36,409 bases of DNA, from NCBI RefSeq assembly GCF_017115165.1, contig NZ_JABXKF010000079.1, positions 1 to 36,409 on the forward strand, written 5' to 3'. Source of the stretch: Nostoc sp. LPT. GTDB lineage: Bacteria > Cyanobacteriota > Cyanobacteriia > Cyanobacteriales > Nostocaceae. Position numbers and translations under genes: made by a program. The notes beneath the pieces were generated by a model. That model was not told the DNA's origin, did not search any database, and worked only from the letters and a program-made list of their open reading frames with translations. This document shows, piece by piece, positions 16,489-25,595 of this stretch. Every line of letters begins with the position of its first letter. The first letter of the stretch is position 1.

Positions 16489-17058
16489 ATGCTACGCCAA
16501 ATCTCTTTAGGAACACTCGGTCTAACTATCGGTGGCATATTAACCATCATTGGCTTCGTCGCCTATGCTGATAATAATGCCACACTCAATCTTGTCGGAT
16601 TTTTTTACGGGATTCCTCTATTACTGGGAGGGCTGGCACTAAAAGCTAATGAACTTAAGCCAGTACCATTTACCCAAACTACGTCACCATCAGCATTGAT
16701 ACTGCGCCAGCAGCAAGCAACTGATACACAAAATAAAATTCGCAAAGACATCACCCGATATTGCTATGGTCAAGATGCTCATCTAGATACAACACTTTCT
16801 TTTCTGGGTTTGAGTCCCACTGACCAGGAACGGCCAATAGTCACAGGGTTACGAGAAACAGAAGTTAATGGGAGCTATGCCCTAATTTTAGAATTTGATT
16901 CACCATTAATACCAATTGATGTGTGGCAAAAAAAGCATGAAAAAATGACCAATTATTTTGGTCCTGGATTGGAAATTCAAATAACGCAGCCATCTGAAAA
17001 TACAATTGAGCTAGCGCTAATCAATACTCAAAAAGAATCACTAGTCAGTAGTCAATAG
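16489..17058 (+). CDS. DUF2854 family membrane protein
   Basis: A 189-aa protein with two hydrophobic segments near the N-terminus (about 7-27 and 35-50), separated by a short ADNNATLN loop. A soluble domain of about 130 residues follows (RKDITRYCYGQDAHLDTTL, FLGLSPTDQERPIVTGL, a strand LILEFDSPLIPIDVW and YFGPGLEIQI). This is the layout of DUF2854, a family of cyanobacteria and plastids; its function is not established. The last residues (LVSSQ) and the stop are encoded by an AGTCA-rich tandem repeat that continues into the spacer, so the tail may have been altered by the repeat element annotated from 17060. No clear Shine-Dalgarno. Confidence 0.8.
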   Translation: MLRQISLGTLGLTIGGILTIIGFVAYADNNATLNLVGFFYGIPLLLGGLALKANELKPVPFTQTTSPSALILRQQQATDTQNKIRKDITRYCYGQDAHLDTTLSFLGLSPTDQERPIVTGLRETEVNGSYALILEFDSPLIPIDVWQKKHEKMTNYFGPGLEIQITQPSENTIELALINTQKESLVSSQ

Positions 17059-17059
17059 T

Positions 17060-17231
17060 CAACCCCTTCGGGGAAGTCGAAAGTCAAAAGTCAAAAGTCA
17101 AAAGTCAAACATTTTGAACCCCATAAATAATGGGGCTTGTAACAAGGACGCTGTATTTATTGCGCTGTGCGTCTCGAAATACATTTTTTATTTTTCCATA
17201 AATTTAGGGGTTTGTACCTTTTTCTTTCTGG
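17060..17231 (+). mobile_element. AAAAGTC repeat mini-element, long form
   Basis: It starts with the palindrome CCCCTTCGGGG, runs through four near-perfect AAAAGTC heptamers (about 17078-17107), then CATTTTGAACCCCATAAATA. It ends in TTTGTACCTTTTTCTTTCTGG before TC. The same order of modules occurs at 35418-35509, where the element splits a toxin gene. The present copy has an extra internal segment of about 80 bp after CCCCATAAATA. It is non-coding. The two copies define the boundaries of a dispersed, apparently mobile, repeat. Confidence 0.65.
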
Positions 17232-17568
17232 TCAAGAGCAAAAATTATTGTTACCCAAACTTCATTCCTTTATGACTTGTTGTTATCCATATTTTTACAA
17301 CAGTCAACATAATTAATAATTCATAATTACAATTAGTGTTAACTCCTGTACTCTCCATTCTCTTGTTGACCACTAAATTTTTGATGAGTATGTGGCCTAC
17401 TGTACAGTGTCTTTAACTATGAATTATGAATTAGTAATTATTCTTTTTGGAATTCCCTTAACCACGATTTACATCCCTGACTTCTTCAAGAAGTCGGGAA
17501 TCTGGGCAGCAACTTTTACTTAAAATCTTAAAATTTTTTGGGCTTCTCTTAAGCACTTAACCAAAAAC
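17232..17568. other. Spacer with palindromic sequence, no gene
   Basis: A 337-bp AT-rich spacer. It has an inverted pair around TAATTCATAATTAC (about 17311) and ATGAATTATGAATTA (about 17419), plus the hairpin at 17475. No coding region is supported. Confidence 0.4.
17475..17498. terminator. Hairpin downstream of CRR7-like gene
   Basis: CCCtGACTTCTT pairs with AAGAAGTCGGG with one bulge. It lies about 70 bp beyond the stop of the minus-strand CRR7-like gene. Third member of the ACTTCTTxxAGAAGT family seen here. Confidence 0.45.
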
Positions 17569-17829
17569 TTACTTTTCTAAACGAACTGCGTACCACTGTA
17601 AATATTGCCCAGGGCTAATATCTAATTTGCAGCTAGTGTCAAGTAAATATTGGGCTTGAGCTTCCACAGTATCAAATTTTTGCAAGTCAGGCGGTAAATC
17701 TTGAATTATGAGTTTTTGAAGAGTTATTTTGAGCTTTTCTAATAACTCTGATGGTGTCATAAATTGTTCTGGTTGATTTGTTTCGAGAACAACAAAATTA
17801 TCCTGCTGATACATTAATGAGTCTGGCAT
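17569..17829 (-). CDS. CRR7-like protein (chlororespiratory reduction 7 family)
   Basis: An 86-aa soluble protein. The blocks FVVLETNQPEQFMTPSELL, LPPDLQKFDTVEAQAQYLL, SCKLDISPGQ and the terminal QWYAVRLEK match what I know of the plant CRR7 family, which is needed for assembly of the chloroplast NDH-1 complex around photosystem I. In cyanobacteria the homolog is expected to help the NDH-1 complexes of the thylakoid, but this is inference. The length is normal for the family. The ATG at 17829 has no good Shine-Dalgarno. It is a single gene, transcribed away from the large spacer before the diguanylate cyclase. Confidence 0.8.
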   Translation of the reverse strand: MPDSLMYQQDNFVVLETNQPEQFMTPSELLEKLKITLQKLIIQDLPPDLQKFDTVEAQAQYLLDTSCKLDISPGQYLQWYAVRLEK

Positions 17830-18803
17830 TTTAAAGAGTTAGCGAATGTCGATAGGTTTAGATTATTTTTGTAAGAACTTTTCCTTGTTTGTATAGTCAA
17901 AAATATAGCAGTTTTATATGCTGTCTGTAAAGCAGTTAGAGGATTATTTGTTTAAAATATTAATCTTAATTTAGTATATGGTAGTAACATATAATCTTCG
18001 CTACTAAATTGCTTTTTTTCCAAAAAAACAGTCTATTTTTTAGATAACTACATATACTGAACCTAATTAAATAAAAATTTAACTTCATTTATTAGCCCAA
18101 AACGACTTGCAGCGCGATTTCATTTTCATCTGCTTCAGAATTCATTCTGGGTCTAATAGCACTAATTCGTCTAAAAACGACTGATAAAAGGTTATAGTCC
18201 GTTAAAACAGAATTGAGTATGATCTGCAAAACTGTAGTTTTGGGGGATTTATGGCTAGAACGAAATTGTTATAGAGTCAGTTGAAAATAAAGCTTTAAAC
18301 TAAATTAAATCTCAATCTTATGTAATTATACTAAACCTCAGCAAGTCTTATCGAATAGACTAAAGAAATTTTAGTCAAGTGATATTAGTATTTAGTATTA
18401 ACTATCTTATGAGGGTACTTTGGCAATTGCCTTGCACTGGATCGCTATGTTTCTCAACTAACTACACAACTAAAGAATTAAGGTGTGTATTTGTAATTTT
18501 CAAAAAAATCGTAATTTGACTTTAACAATAGGGAAATATAAAAGTAACATTTCCTCCCATAACCATCGCTGAACAAAAAGGTAGCAATTGCCTTCGTGTT
18601 CCAATTACAGATTCTATGCAACTTATTTATCTACCGCTTGCTTGGCCCAACAACATTGGGCAGTCCATTGTCAAAAAACAGTTGATTGTGAAGCCAGATA
18701 CACCTTTGCCGCAAATCCTGGCATTGATGAAAATAGCGATCGCCCCTATGCGATTGAGTTGCACAGCCTTTTTGAAGATAGTCCCGCAAGTAGAAGGCAA
18801 CTC
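17830..18803. other. Long AT-rich spacer with an alternative-frame ORF
   Basis: A 970-bp spacer between divergent genes. The last 200 bp are open in two frames. One is an N-terminal extension of the diguanylate cyclase from a TTG at 18588. The other is a 66-codon frame at 18616-18816 containing LIVKPDTPLPQILALM, which resembles the first strand and helix of a CBS domain. Neither has a ribosome binding site. I see no RNA gene. Confidence 0.4.
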
Positions 18804-19829
18804 ATGTCAGGCATAAGCCCATTTACTGTTTCTAAGCAACCACCACTGATTCTAGTGGCTGATGATGACAAGACCATCCGGGTATTGTTGCGTAAAGCAA
18901 TGGAACAAGAAGGTTATCGAGTGGTCGAGGTCAATGATGGTAAGCAATGTTTAGATGCCTACGACACTATCAAACCGGATATAGTTTTGCTAGATGCTGT
19001 AATGCCTGTGATGGATGGCTTTACTTGCTGTAAGCACTTGCTCCAGATTGCCAGGAATAATTTAATCTCAGCCCTTGCCACTTTTGATACTGACTCGAAT
19101 CTTAACAATACGGTTATTTCCAAGCTATGGGAACGCACTCCCATCTTGATGATTACATGCTTGGACGATGAAGAATCTGTAAACCGTGCTTTTGAAGCGG
19201 GAGCAACTGATTACGTCACTAAGCCAATTCACTGGCCTGTATTACGCCAGCGGTTGCGCCGACTGCTACAGCAGGCACAAGTGTACAAACAGTTAGAGGC
19301 GGCAAACGAAGCTTTGCATCACCTTGCCAATGTAGATGGCTTAACTGAATTGGCTAATCGTCGCCGCTTTGACGATTATCTCAATACTCAGTGGATTAAT
19401 CTTGCACAAGAGGAATTTCCCTTGTCAATGATTTTGTGTGATATCGACTTTTTTAAATTTTATAATGATAAATATGGACATCCAGCAGGGGATGTATGTT
19501 TACAAAAGGTAGGTGCTGTCTTAAGCCTTAAGGCACAAAAACATCAGGATTTAGTAGCGCGTTATGGTGGCGAAGAATTTGCTGTGATTATGCCATACAC
19601 TTCTGCATCTGGCGCACTTCACGTTGCCGCCGCGATCCAAGCGGGAATCAAAGATTTGCAAATTGTTCATGACGGTTCTGCGGTGAGTCAGCACGTCACT
19701 CTCAGTATGGGCGTGGCAACTGTTGTCCCGACTTGGGAATCTTCACCTTCAGAGTTGATTGTGCTGGCAGATAAAGCACTCTACCAAGCAAAGGCTGGGG
19801 GACGCGATCGCTTTGTCTTAAATTCTTAA
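18804..19829 (+). CDS. REC-GGDEF response regulator (diguanylate cyclase, PleD-like)
   Basis: A 341-aa protein that would make c-di-GMP from two GTP under receiver control. REC (about 15-155) has the acidic cluster DDD (20-22), phospho-acceptor D64 in IVLLDAVMP and K140 in VTKP. Between the phosphorylation helix and beta-4 it carries about 30 extra residues (IARNNLISALATFDTDSNLN onward). GGDEF (about 172-340) has D213 (LCDIDFFK) and the active-site GGEEF at 255-259. The inhibitory RxxD site is absent: the position reads KHQD (246-249), so product inhibition may be weak. The ATG at 18804 has AGAAGG 8 nt upstream; a TTG at 18588 gives a longer frame of poor quality. A heptamer repeat lies just after the gene. 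Confidence 0.9.
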   Translation: MSGISPFTVSKQPPLILVADDDKTIRVLLRKAMEQEGYRVVEVNDGKQCLDAYDTIKPDIVLLDAVMPVMDGFTCCKHLLQIARNNLISALATFDTDSNLNNTVISKLWERTPILMITCLDDEESVNRAFEAGATDYVTKPIHWPVLRQRLRRLLQQAQVYKQLEAANEALHHLANVDGLTELANRRRFDDYLNTQWINLAQEEFPLSMILCDIDFFKFYNDKYGHPAGDVCLQKVGAVLSLKAQKHQDLVARYGGEEFAVIMPYTSASGALHVAAAIQAGIKDLQIVHDGSAVSQHVTLSMGVATVVPTWESSPSELIVLADKALYQAKAGGRDRFVLNS

Positions 19830-19832
19830 TTG

Positions 19833-19867
19833 TCATTAGTCATTAGTCATTTGTCATTTGTCATTAA
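19833..19867 (+). repeat. Heptamer tandem repeat (TCATTAG/TCATTTG)
   Basis: Five consecutive 7-bp units: TCATTAG twice, TCATTTG twice, then TCATTAA. Short tandemly repeated heptamers of this kind are typical of filamentous cyanobacterial genomes. It lies between the diguanylate cyclase and sasA stop codons. Confidence 0.8.
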
Positions 19868-19906
19868 GTGTTGCTAGTTTTTTACTAATGCCCCATGCCC
19901 CAATAC

Positions 19907-21094
19907 CTAAGAAGGATAAACTGGCAGTGTGAAGTGAAACCATGCTCCGTTATTGGGTGCAGAATCCACCCAAATTTGGCCATAGTGTGCCAGAACGATG
20001 CGTTGGCATAAACAAAGGCCAATGCCGTAACCTTCTGTACCTTCATCCCGTTGCAGGCGGAAGTGGTTTTCAAAGATGCGATTGCGATTCTCTACAGGAA
20101 TACCAGGCCCAGTATCGCCAATACTAAACTGAACTTTTTGGGTAGTACGGTGCAATCCGGCGATGCTAATCTTGCCACCTTCTGGGGTGTATTTGATGGC
20201 ATTATCCAACAGATTTACTAGCACTTGGCGGATGCGTTCTGGGTCAGCATATACATAAGGTAAGTCATTCGGAATATCTGTTTCGACCTCTTGGGATTTG
20301 GCGGTGTAGCGATCGCACAATTCTTCTAGTACATCTAAGCACAGTTTACCTAGCTGTACCTTTTGTGGTAGTATAGGAAATTCTGTATCTTTGCCACGAC
20401 CTACTTGCAAAAGGTCGGCAATCATCCGATCGATGATCTTAGTTTGATTACGGGCTTGTTTTAATAGATGCGCTGTCAAGGATGGTTTGAGGCGCTGAAA
20501 TTGGCCTGTCTCTAAATTGTAGTTAGATTGAAGAGTTTCGATGGCGATCGCGGCAGCAGTTAGCGGATTACGGAGATCGTGTGCTAGCATCCCAATCACC
20601 CGATCTTTAAACTGTAGCTGCTCTTGGAGGTTATCTTTTTCCTGTTTTAAGCGAAAAATCTCGTCTGAGAGTCGGATGAGTTCGGCAGAAACAGCAACTG
20701 AACGGATAGTGGATTTGGGTGATGTCGCCCTAACAGTATCGTCTATCCGTTCTTGTAAGTCTTCCTGTAATTTCAAATAAGCGTCTACAGCGGCCTGCCA
20801 GCGAGGCCACCAGTTTTTCAATTGCGCTATGATATTACTCCCAGCCAAAACCTGTCGTGGTTCCGGGTGAATTTTGATTAAAGCTGGCGTTGCTACCAAC
20901 TTAAAGTGTTCTGCTAAGTAAGGTTGTTGACCAACATCAATAGTTTGAAGTTCAAAACTATACTCAACCTGTAATTCTTTTAAGTAAGCACGTATTCGCT
21001 GTACCTGTTGACGGGACTTGGGGCGTCCATCGACAAACAGTAACAGCTGGAGTGGAGCCTCAGAATAAGTAGGCTGATCCTGGGAAACTTGCAT
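19907..21094 (-). CDS. sasA: Circadian output kinase SasA
   Basis: A 395-aa kinase with a thioredoxin-like KaiB-type N-terminal domain (about 13-100: [51 protein letters not shown]). A coiled-coil linker follows (about 135-165), then HisKA with H172 in [11 protein letters not shown], and HATPase_c (N-box [11 protein letters not shown]1 DTGPGIP 327-333, G2 EGYGIGL 354-360). The KaiB-like domain binds the KaiC ring, and the kinase then phosphorylates RpaA to drive clock-controlled transcription; this is known for SasA orthologs. Length agrees with the roughly 387 aa of Synechococcus SasA. I use the ATG at 21094; the longer frame begins at a TTG. The kai genes and rpaA are not in the window. Confidence 0.95.
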   Translation of the reverse strand: MQVSQDQPTYSEAPLQLLLFVDGRPKSRQQVQRIRAYLKELQVEYSFELQTIDVGQQPYLAEHFKLVATPALIKIHPEPRQVLAGSNIIAQLKNWWPRWQAAVDAYLKLQEDLQERIDDTVRATSPKSTIRSVAVSAELIRLSDEIFRLKQEKDNLQEQLQFKDRVIGMLAHDLRNPLTAAAIAIETLQSNYNLETGQFQRLKPSLTAHLLKQARNQTKIIDRMIADLLQVGRGKDTEFPILPQKVQLGKLCLDVLEELCDRYTAKSQEVETDIPNDLPYVYADPERIRQVLVNLLDNAIKYTPEGGKISIAGLHRTTQKVQFSIGDTGPGIPVENRNRIFENHFRLQRDEGTEGYGIGLCLCQRIVLAHYGQIWVDSAPNNGAWFHFTLPVYPS

Positions 21095-22715
21095 GTAATC
21101 GTGTTTCAGCACTGGTAACAACCCGGTGACGCTTTACAGAAAGTAAAAAGGACTGACGGTTGTTGATGGTCGTTGTTTTTTCTTCTTAATATCTATTTTA
21201 GATTTTCATACTCCTACCCGATCTGCGTTTTTGACATCAGACATATCTTTTTCAGCCTTTTGCTCCCTTTTGGTTAACTTCATCTCCAAGAAACACCCTT
21301 GTCCCTTGAATATAAGTCTTAATTTGCCCTGAATCAAAAATTTTCGCCAGAGCCAGCAGGTGAAAGGTTTAATACTATGTCAAATCGGCTAGTGCAGCAC
21401 TATGTTAATTTGAGTACTCGCTTTGAGCAAGCGATCGCCCAAGAAAACACAGATACTCATTGTATCTAATATATCAGGAAGCTGTTAACTGTTCAGACCA
21501 AGTTTGTAGAGTGTTTTCTCAACCGCCAGTGCATTTGATGAAGTGTCTTTTTCACTTCTAGCCAATCATTAACTAGGATTGGGACAAGCAGCTAAAGCCA
21601 ACTCTGTACTACTTCTATAACTTGCGAAGCGCACCTTCCAGCTTTCCTAAAAGAACCACAGCTCTATCCAAGAATAACAGGGGATGGGTTGTGATTGAGG
21701 GAAAGTTTTAGATAACATAAGAGGCGATGCCTACGGCGGTAAACTACGCACTTTTAGAGTCAGCACTCACTGCTTTTTTGGCTGTCAAGAAACTCTTGAC
21801 TACAGTACAAGTAGCACTTTCTCTAGAAAATCAATTTAGAGATACTAGGGAAACTGCTGCGACACTTGACTGCTTTACCTATTACCCCAGTCGCCAAGAA
21901 TAACGAACTTACGCTAACTTCCTGGAATTGATTAACACTGGCATTTTCCAGCTATTGCCTTACTCAGCTTACCATCGTCAGATGAATAATTTCCAGAATC
22001 GATTGTCAGCCAGTGTTAGTGAACTCGATCTATTCCCCTCTTTGGATGAGGCTAAGGGGGGCTTTGTTCCTAGTTTATCACTTCAGTTGCTTGGCGATCG
22101 CATTACAAGTAGCGCATCTGGAAGTAGATTCAAGCTTTTGCTAGCTAAACTGTTTTTTGACCAGTTCTCAATTAGTTATCTGCTCTACAACTTGGATATT
22201 TAGATAACTATCTGAAAAATTGCTTCACAATCTAGTATTGATCGGTTTGTAGTCTGTGGCTCTAGTCCTCATCTAAGCACTAAAGTCCTTACTACGAACT
22301 CCCAAATCATAAAACTCTTATTTAGCAGGGGTTTCAGGTTTATTGATGTTTTTTTTTCAAAAATGTTAGTTTTTCAGAATTTTAGGGAACTCTATAAATA
22401 AGCATGGGAATTATCAAAACCTAATGGCTGTAAAACGAAGACAATACGGTAGCTTTTGCTACCGTTTACTCATTTTTGGAGATCCGATCATCATCAACAG
22501 AGACATTTACGAAGAAGACGTACTGAGTCGGTAGTGTCTTTTGGTGATATAAAAAGTCAGAGGAGAGCAGGGAGATAAAGGATACAAGCGCACAAGACGG
22601 ACAAGGGGAAATTATTGAACAAGTCTCTTGTCTCTTCTCCATGCCCAATGCCCCATTCCCATTTAATGAACAGTCTGCGCTAGGGTAGGAATTGAAACTC
22701 AATTTGTGATTTCCT
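21095..22715. other. 1.6-kb region without a confident gene; possible gene remnants
   Basis: Three small plus-strand frames look partly coding. One is at 21377-21469 (MSNRLVQHYVNLSTRFEQAI onward, with AAAGG nine nt upstream). One is at 21727-21903 (begins inside a dispersed repeat; LLESALTAFLAVKKLL). One is at 21928-22203 (TTG start; YHRQMNNFQNRLSASVSELD). None matches a family I know and none has the length of a full protein. Together they may be the remains of one or more decayed genes. A dispersed GCGATGCC repeat lies at 21724 and a hairpin at 22446. Confidence 0.35.
22446..22465 (+). terminator. Short stem-loop ACGGTAGC/GCTACCGT
   Basis: A perfect 8-bp stem with a TTTT loop, followed by a T-rich stretch (TTACTCATTTTT). 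It looks like an intrinsic terminator. The nearest upstream frame on this strand is the weak one ending at 22203, which would give that region some reason to be transcribed. Confidence 0.5.
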
Positions 22716-24113
22716 GTGCTTCCCTGTAAACGTCCAGCTGTATTTTTAATTTGGGCTGTTCTACTCACTTCGTTAACAGCCTGTGCTAATAGTCCAGTCG
22801 CCAAAAACCTTGAAGAATCTTTGGCGGCAGATCCGAAACTGCAAAGCGATGGAGTTGTCTTTGGAGAATCTCAAGGTAATCAACCGCAAGCACAGCAAAA
22901 TGAATCAGCAGTTCAGTTACCATCTGATTTTCCTAAAGATATACCCTTATATTCCAATGCCAAACTACAGGAAGTTACACCTGCTAGCGGCTCAGAAAAC
23001 AAAATCTCAACTCGTTGGTTAAGTTCTGACCCCAGTAATTTTATTGCTAGCTTTTATCGCAGCCAGTTTCAAACAAATAACTGGCAGATTTTACAACAGC
23101 CAACAGATGATACAGGAGGATCTTTTGAGGCACGTCGCAACGATTTGCTGTTGAAGGTTTCCATTCAGCCCAAATCAGTTACTAACGCCACACCTAATCA
23201 ACCCCAAACAGCCACTGAATTACTGATTGATTACGTACCGAATAGTACTGCAACAGCACAATTTACCCCAAATACAAATCCTAACGAAACTACTAACGCC
23301 GTTCCTCAACCGGGAAATTCACAGTTCATTGGCCCAATACCACCCACAAACTTGGCAGCACAGCCACCAAGCACAACTAATAACCAAACAATCCCTACAG
23401 CTACAACAAATAAATCTCAGGTATTTAACGATCTGAATAAGGTATCGCCAGAATTGCGGCAACATATCGAAGACTTGGCTGCATTAGGTGTTTTGTCTTT
23501 AGAAGCAAAGACAACTAAGAGCAACTCTACTAACACAACTAACCAGTTTGAACCCGGTAAAATCGTTACACATCGGGAATACGCTCGTTGGCTGATTGCT
23601 GCTAACAATGCTGTGTATGCCAACAATCCAGCTAAACAAATTCGCTTGGCATCAGAAAGTACTCAACCAGCTTTTAGTGATGTGTCGGCAAAAGACCCAG
23701 ATTTTCCAGCAATTCAGGGATTAGCCGAAGCTGGGTTAATTCCTAGTCCTTTGTCTGGAGATACTACAGTAGTTTTATTTCGTCCTGATGCAGCCTTGAC
23801 ACGGGAACAGTTACTGCTATGGAAATTACCTTTAGATACTCGCCAAGCTTTACCCTCTGCTAACTTAGATGCGGTCAAACAAACCTGGGGTTTTCAAGAT
23901 GCAGCGCGAATTGACCCCAAGGCTTTGAGAGCAGTGTTGGCTGATTACCAAAATAGCGAACAATCGAATATTCGACGGGTGTTTGGTTATACGACTCTGT
24001 TTCAACCCAAAAAACCTGTAACTCGTGCTGAGGCTGCAACGGCTTTGTGGTATTTCGGCAGTCAGGGTGAGGGTGTGTCAGCTAGTGAGGCTTTGAAATT
24101 AAAGCGAAGTTAA
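22716..24113 (+). CDS. SLH-domain lipoprotein
   Basis: A 465-aa exported protein. The N-terminus has a lipoprotein signal: hydrophobic VFLIWAVLLTSL then lipobox LTAC with C23. A low-complexity Asn/Thr/Gln-rich linker (about 150-235) connects a small N-terminal domain to the C-terminal part. From about 236 that part reads like surface-layer-homology modules: VSPELRQHIEDLAALGVL, FEPGKIVTHREYARWLIAAN, FPAIQGLAEAGLIPSP, FRPDAALTREQLLLW and a final VTRAEAATALWYFG. In cyanobacteria such modules bind peptidoglycan-linked polymer, so the protein may tether the outer membrane to the wall. The start is a GTG at 22716; an in-frame TGA just upstream excludes an ATG further out. No operon partner. Confidence 0.85.
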   Translation: MLPCKRPAVFLIWAVLLTSLTACANSPVAKNLEESLAADPKLQSDGVVFGESQGNQPQAQQNESAVQLPSDFPKDIPLYSNAKLQEVTPASGSENKISTRWLSSDPSNFIASFYRSQFQTNNWQILQQPTDDTGGSFEARRNDLLLKVSIQPKSVTNATPNQPQTATELLIDYVPNSTATAQFTPNTNPNETTNAVPQPGNSQFIGPIPPTNLAAQPPSTTNNQTIPTATTNKSQVFNDLNKVSPELRQHIEDLAALGVLSLEAKTTKSNSTNTTNQFEPGKIVTHREYARWLIAANNAVYANNPAKQIRLASESTQPAFSDVSAKDPDFPAIQGLAEAGLIPSPLSGDTTVVLFRPDAALTREQLLLWKLPLDTRQALPSANLDAVKQTWGFQDAARIDPKALRAVLADYQNSEQSNIRRVFGYTTLFQPKKPVTRAEAATALWYFGSQGEGVSASEALKLKRS

Positions 24114-24543
24114 AACTAAAGTGATGCCTACGACGGGTTACGCTTATGCAGCCTTGATTCCATCACAGTCAGTTGATAGCAAGCACAAAGCTGGATAATA
24201 TCTACCTTTTAGCATAGAAAGTTTGCTATTTATTTGTAATATACTTTTTTTGATCAAAAAAATGTAAATCTAAGTATTTATAGCCTTTTGAGCTGTGCTT
24301 GATGAACTTTTGAGGCATAGTTAAGTAAAAAACTTAAATTATAGCCGTAGTCACATAGGTGAGGACAGTGTTGATTGCTCAAAGGCTTGAAAAAACTGGT
24401 TTTTTAGTCAGCACTAAGCACTCAGCACTTTGCTAGAACTCAATAGGCGTACTTAGTTTTGAAGTAAGTCAAAAGACAAGTTGTTAGACTAGCGCTCTTT
24501 CATTACTTTTAAACAAATTATATATACCACAGGTAAAACAAAT
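24114..24543. other. Spacer upstream of esterase, with one dispersed repeat
   Basis: A 430-bp spacer. A plus-strand copy of the GCGATGCC-type repeat (GTGATGCCTACGACGGGTTA, 24121 onward) follows the SLH gene directly. The rest is AT-rich without a recognisable gene. Promoter elements could not be assigned. Confidence 0.4.
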
Positions 24544-25563
24544 ATGAAAAAACAAGCTGTAACGGCAGGATTTGTTCTATTCTCTTTCATGTTGCCGACC
24601 AAAGCCTCGGCTGTAAGTTTTGATCAGCTTTATGTATTTGGCGATAGTCTTTCCGATACAGGCAATATATACAATGCTACTGGGAAAACATACCCTTCAA
24701 GCCCACCTTACTTTGATGGACGTTTTTCCAATGGGCCAATCTGGGTAGATTATCTTGGAGATCAGCTAGGGTTAAAGCCTACTTTATTTACTACTATTCC
24801 TCCCACACCTTTTCCTACCCAAGGGATAAACTTTGCCTTTGGTGGATCTGGTTCTGGTTTAGATAATGCTGTTGTTGACAATCTAGGATTACCAGGAGTG
24901 CTTAAACAAGTCCTCGGTTTTGCCGAAACTCTGCAAGCAAATAATCAAACTGCTGACCCAAATGCACTTTATACATTGTGGGGAGGTGCGAATGATTTCC
25001 TTTTTCTTAACCCTGAAGACTCTACCACGCCAATCAATAATATATCCTTGGCGTTGAATACTCTGGTAGGAGTCGGCGCGAAAAATATTCTTGTATTTAA
25101 CTTGCCAGATTTGGGACAGATACCAGCAGCTAAAAATGGTAATCGCAACCCTACAACCTTAAGCAAATCAACTAGTGACTTTAACTTGGGTTTAGCAGAA
25201 ACTGTGAGCGCTTTGAGTCAAAACCCAAATCTCAACATCATCTCTGTTGATACTTATTCCTTATTGAATCAGGCTAGCGCATTGGGTTTTACGAATGTAA
25301 CCGAGTCTTGCCTAGATAGGGAAGATATATGTGACCCAGCTAACAACAAGTTTCTCATCTGGGACGATTATCACCCAACGACCGCTGGTCATAAGGTGAT
25401 AGCAGATACTGCACTGGCGGCGATTGAGGCTAAGTCTGTTCCTGAACCCTCAATAAACTTAGGAATTTTAGCGCTCGGTGCTTTTGGTGCGGTAGGAGTG
25501 CTGAAGCGTCAACAAAAAAGGTCAGCACTTGTATCAGCAGGTCGGGTTGTTGATGCACAATAG
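24544..25563 (+). CDS. GDSL/SGNH esterase with PEP-CTERM sorting tail
   Basis: A 339-aa exported serine ester hydrolase. Signal peptide at 1-23 (cleavage near ASA-V). Catalytic Ser35 in FGDSLSDTGN, oxyanion Gly/Asn in GGAND (N150) and the Asp-His pair D274 and H277 in DDYHPT give a complete SGNH active site, as in GDSL lipases with the thermolabile-hemolysin/phospholipase-like layout. The C-terminus is a PEP-CTERM tripartite tail: VPEP (299-302), a hydrophobic helix (ILALGAFGAVGVL) and a basic KRQQKR stretch, recognised by exosortase. About 14 residues follow the basic cluster, a little longer than usual. The substrate is unknown. The weak ribosome site AGG is 10 nt upstream. The M42 peptidase starts 32 bp later. 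Confidence 0.92.
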   Translation: MKKQAVTAGFVLFSFMLPTKASAVSFDQLYVFGDSLSDTGNIYNATGKTYPSSPPYFDGRFSNGPIWVDYLGDQLGLKPTLFTTIPPTPFPTQGINFAFGGSGSGLDNAVVDNLGLPGVLKQVLGFAETLQANNQTADPNALYTLWGGANDFLFLNPEDSTTPINNISLALNTLVGVGAKNILVFNLPDLGQIPAAKNGNRNPTTLSKSTSDFNLGLAETVSALSQNPNLNIISVDTYSLLNQASALGFTNVTESCLDREDICDPANNKFLIWDDYHPTTAGHKVIADTALAAIEAKSVPEPSINLGILALGAFGAVGVLKRQQKRSALVSAGRVVDAQ

Positions 25564-25595
25564 TCTCATATAACAGTTGAAAATTAAACTAATTG

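Noticed and set aside
22466..22804. 112-codon minus-strand ORF
   Set aside because: Its 5' part overlaps the well-supported SLH lipoprotein start on the other strand, and the product has no signature.
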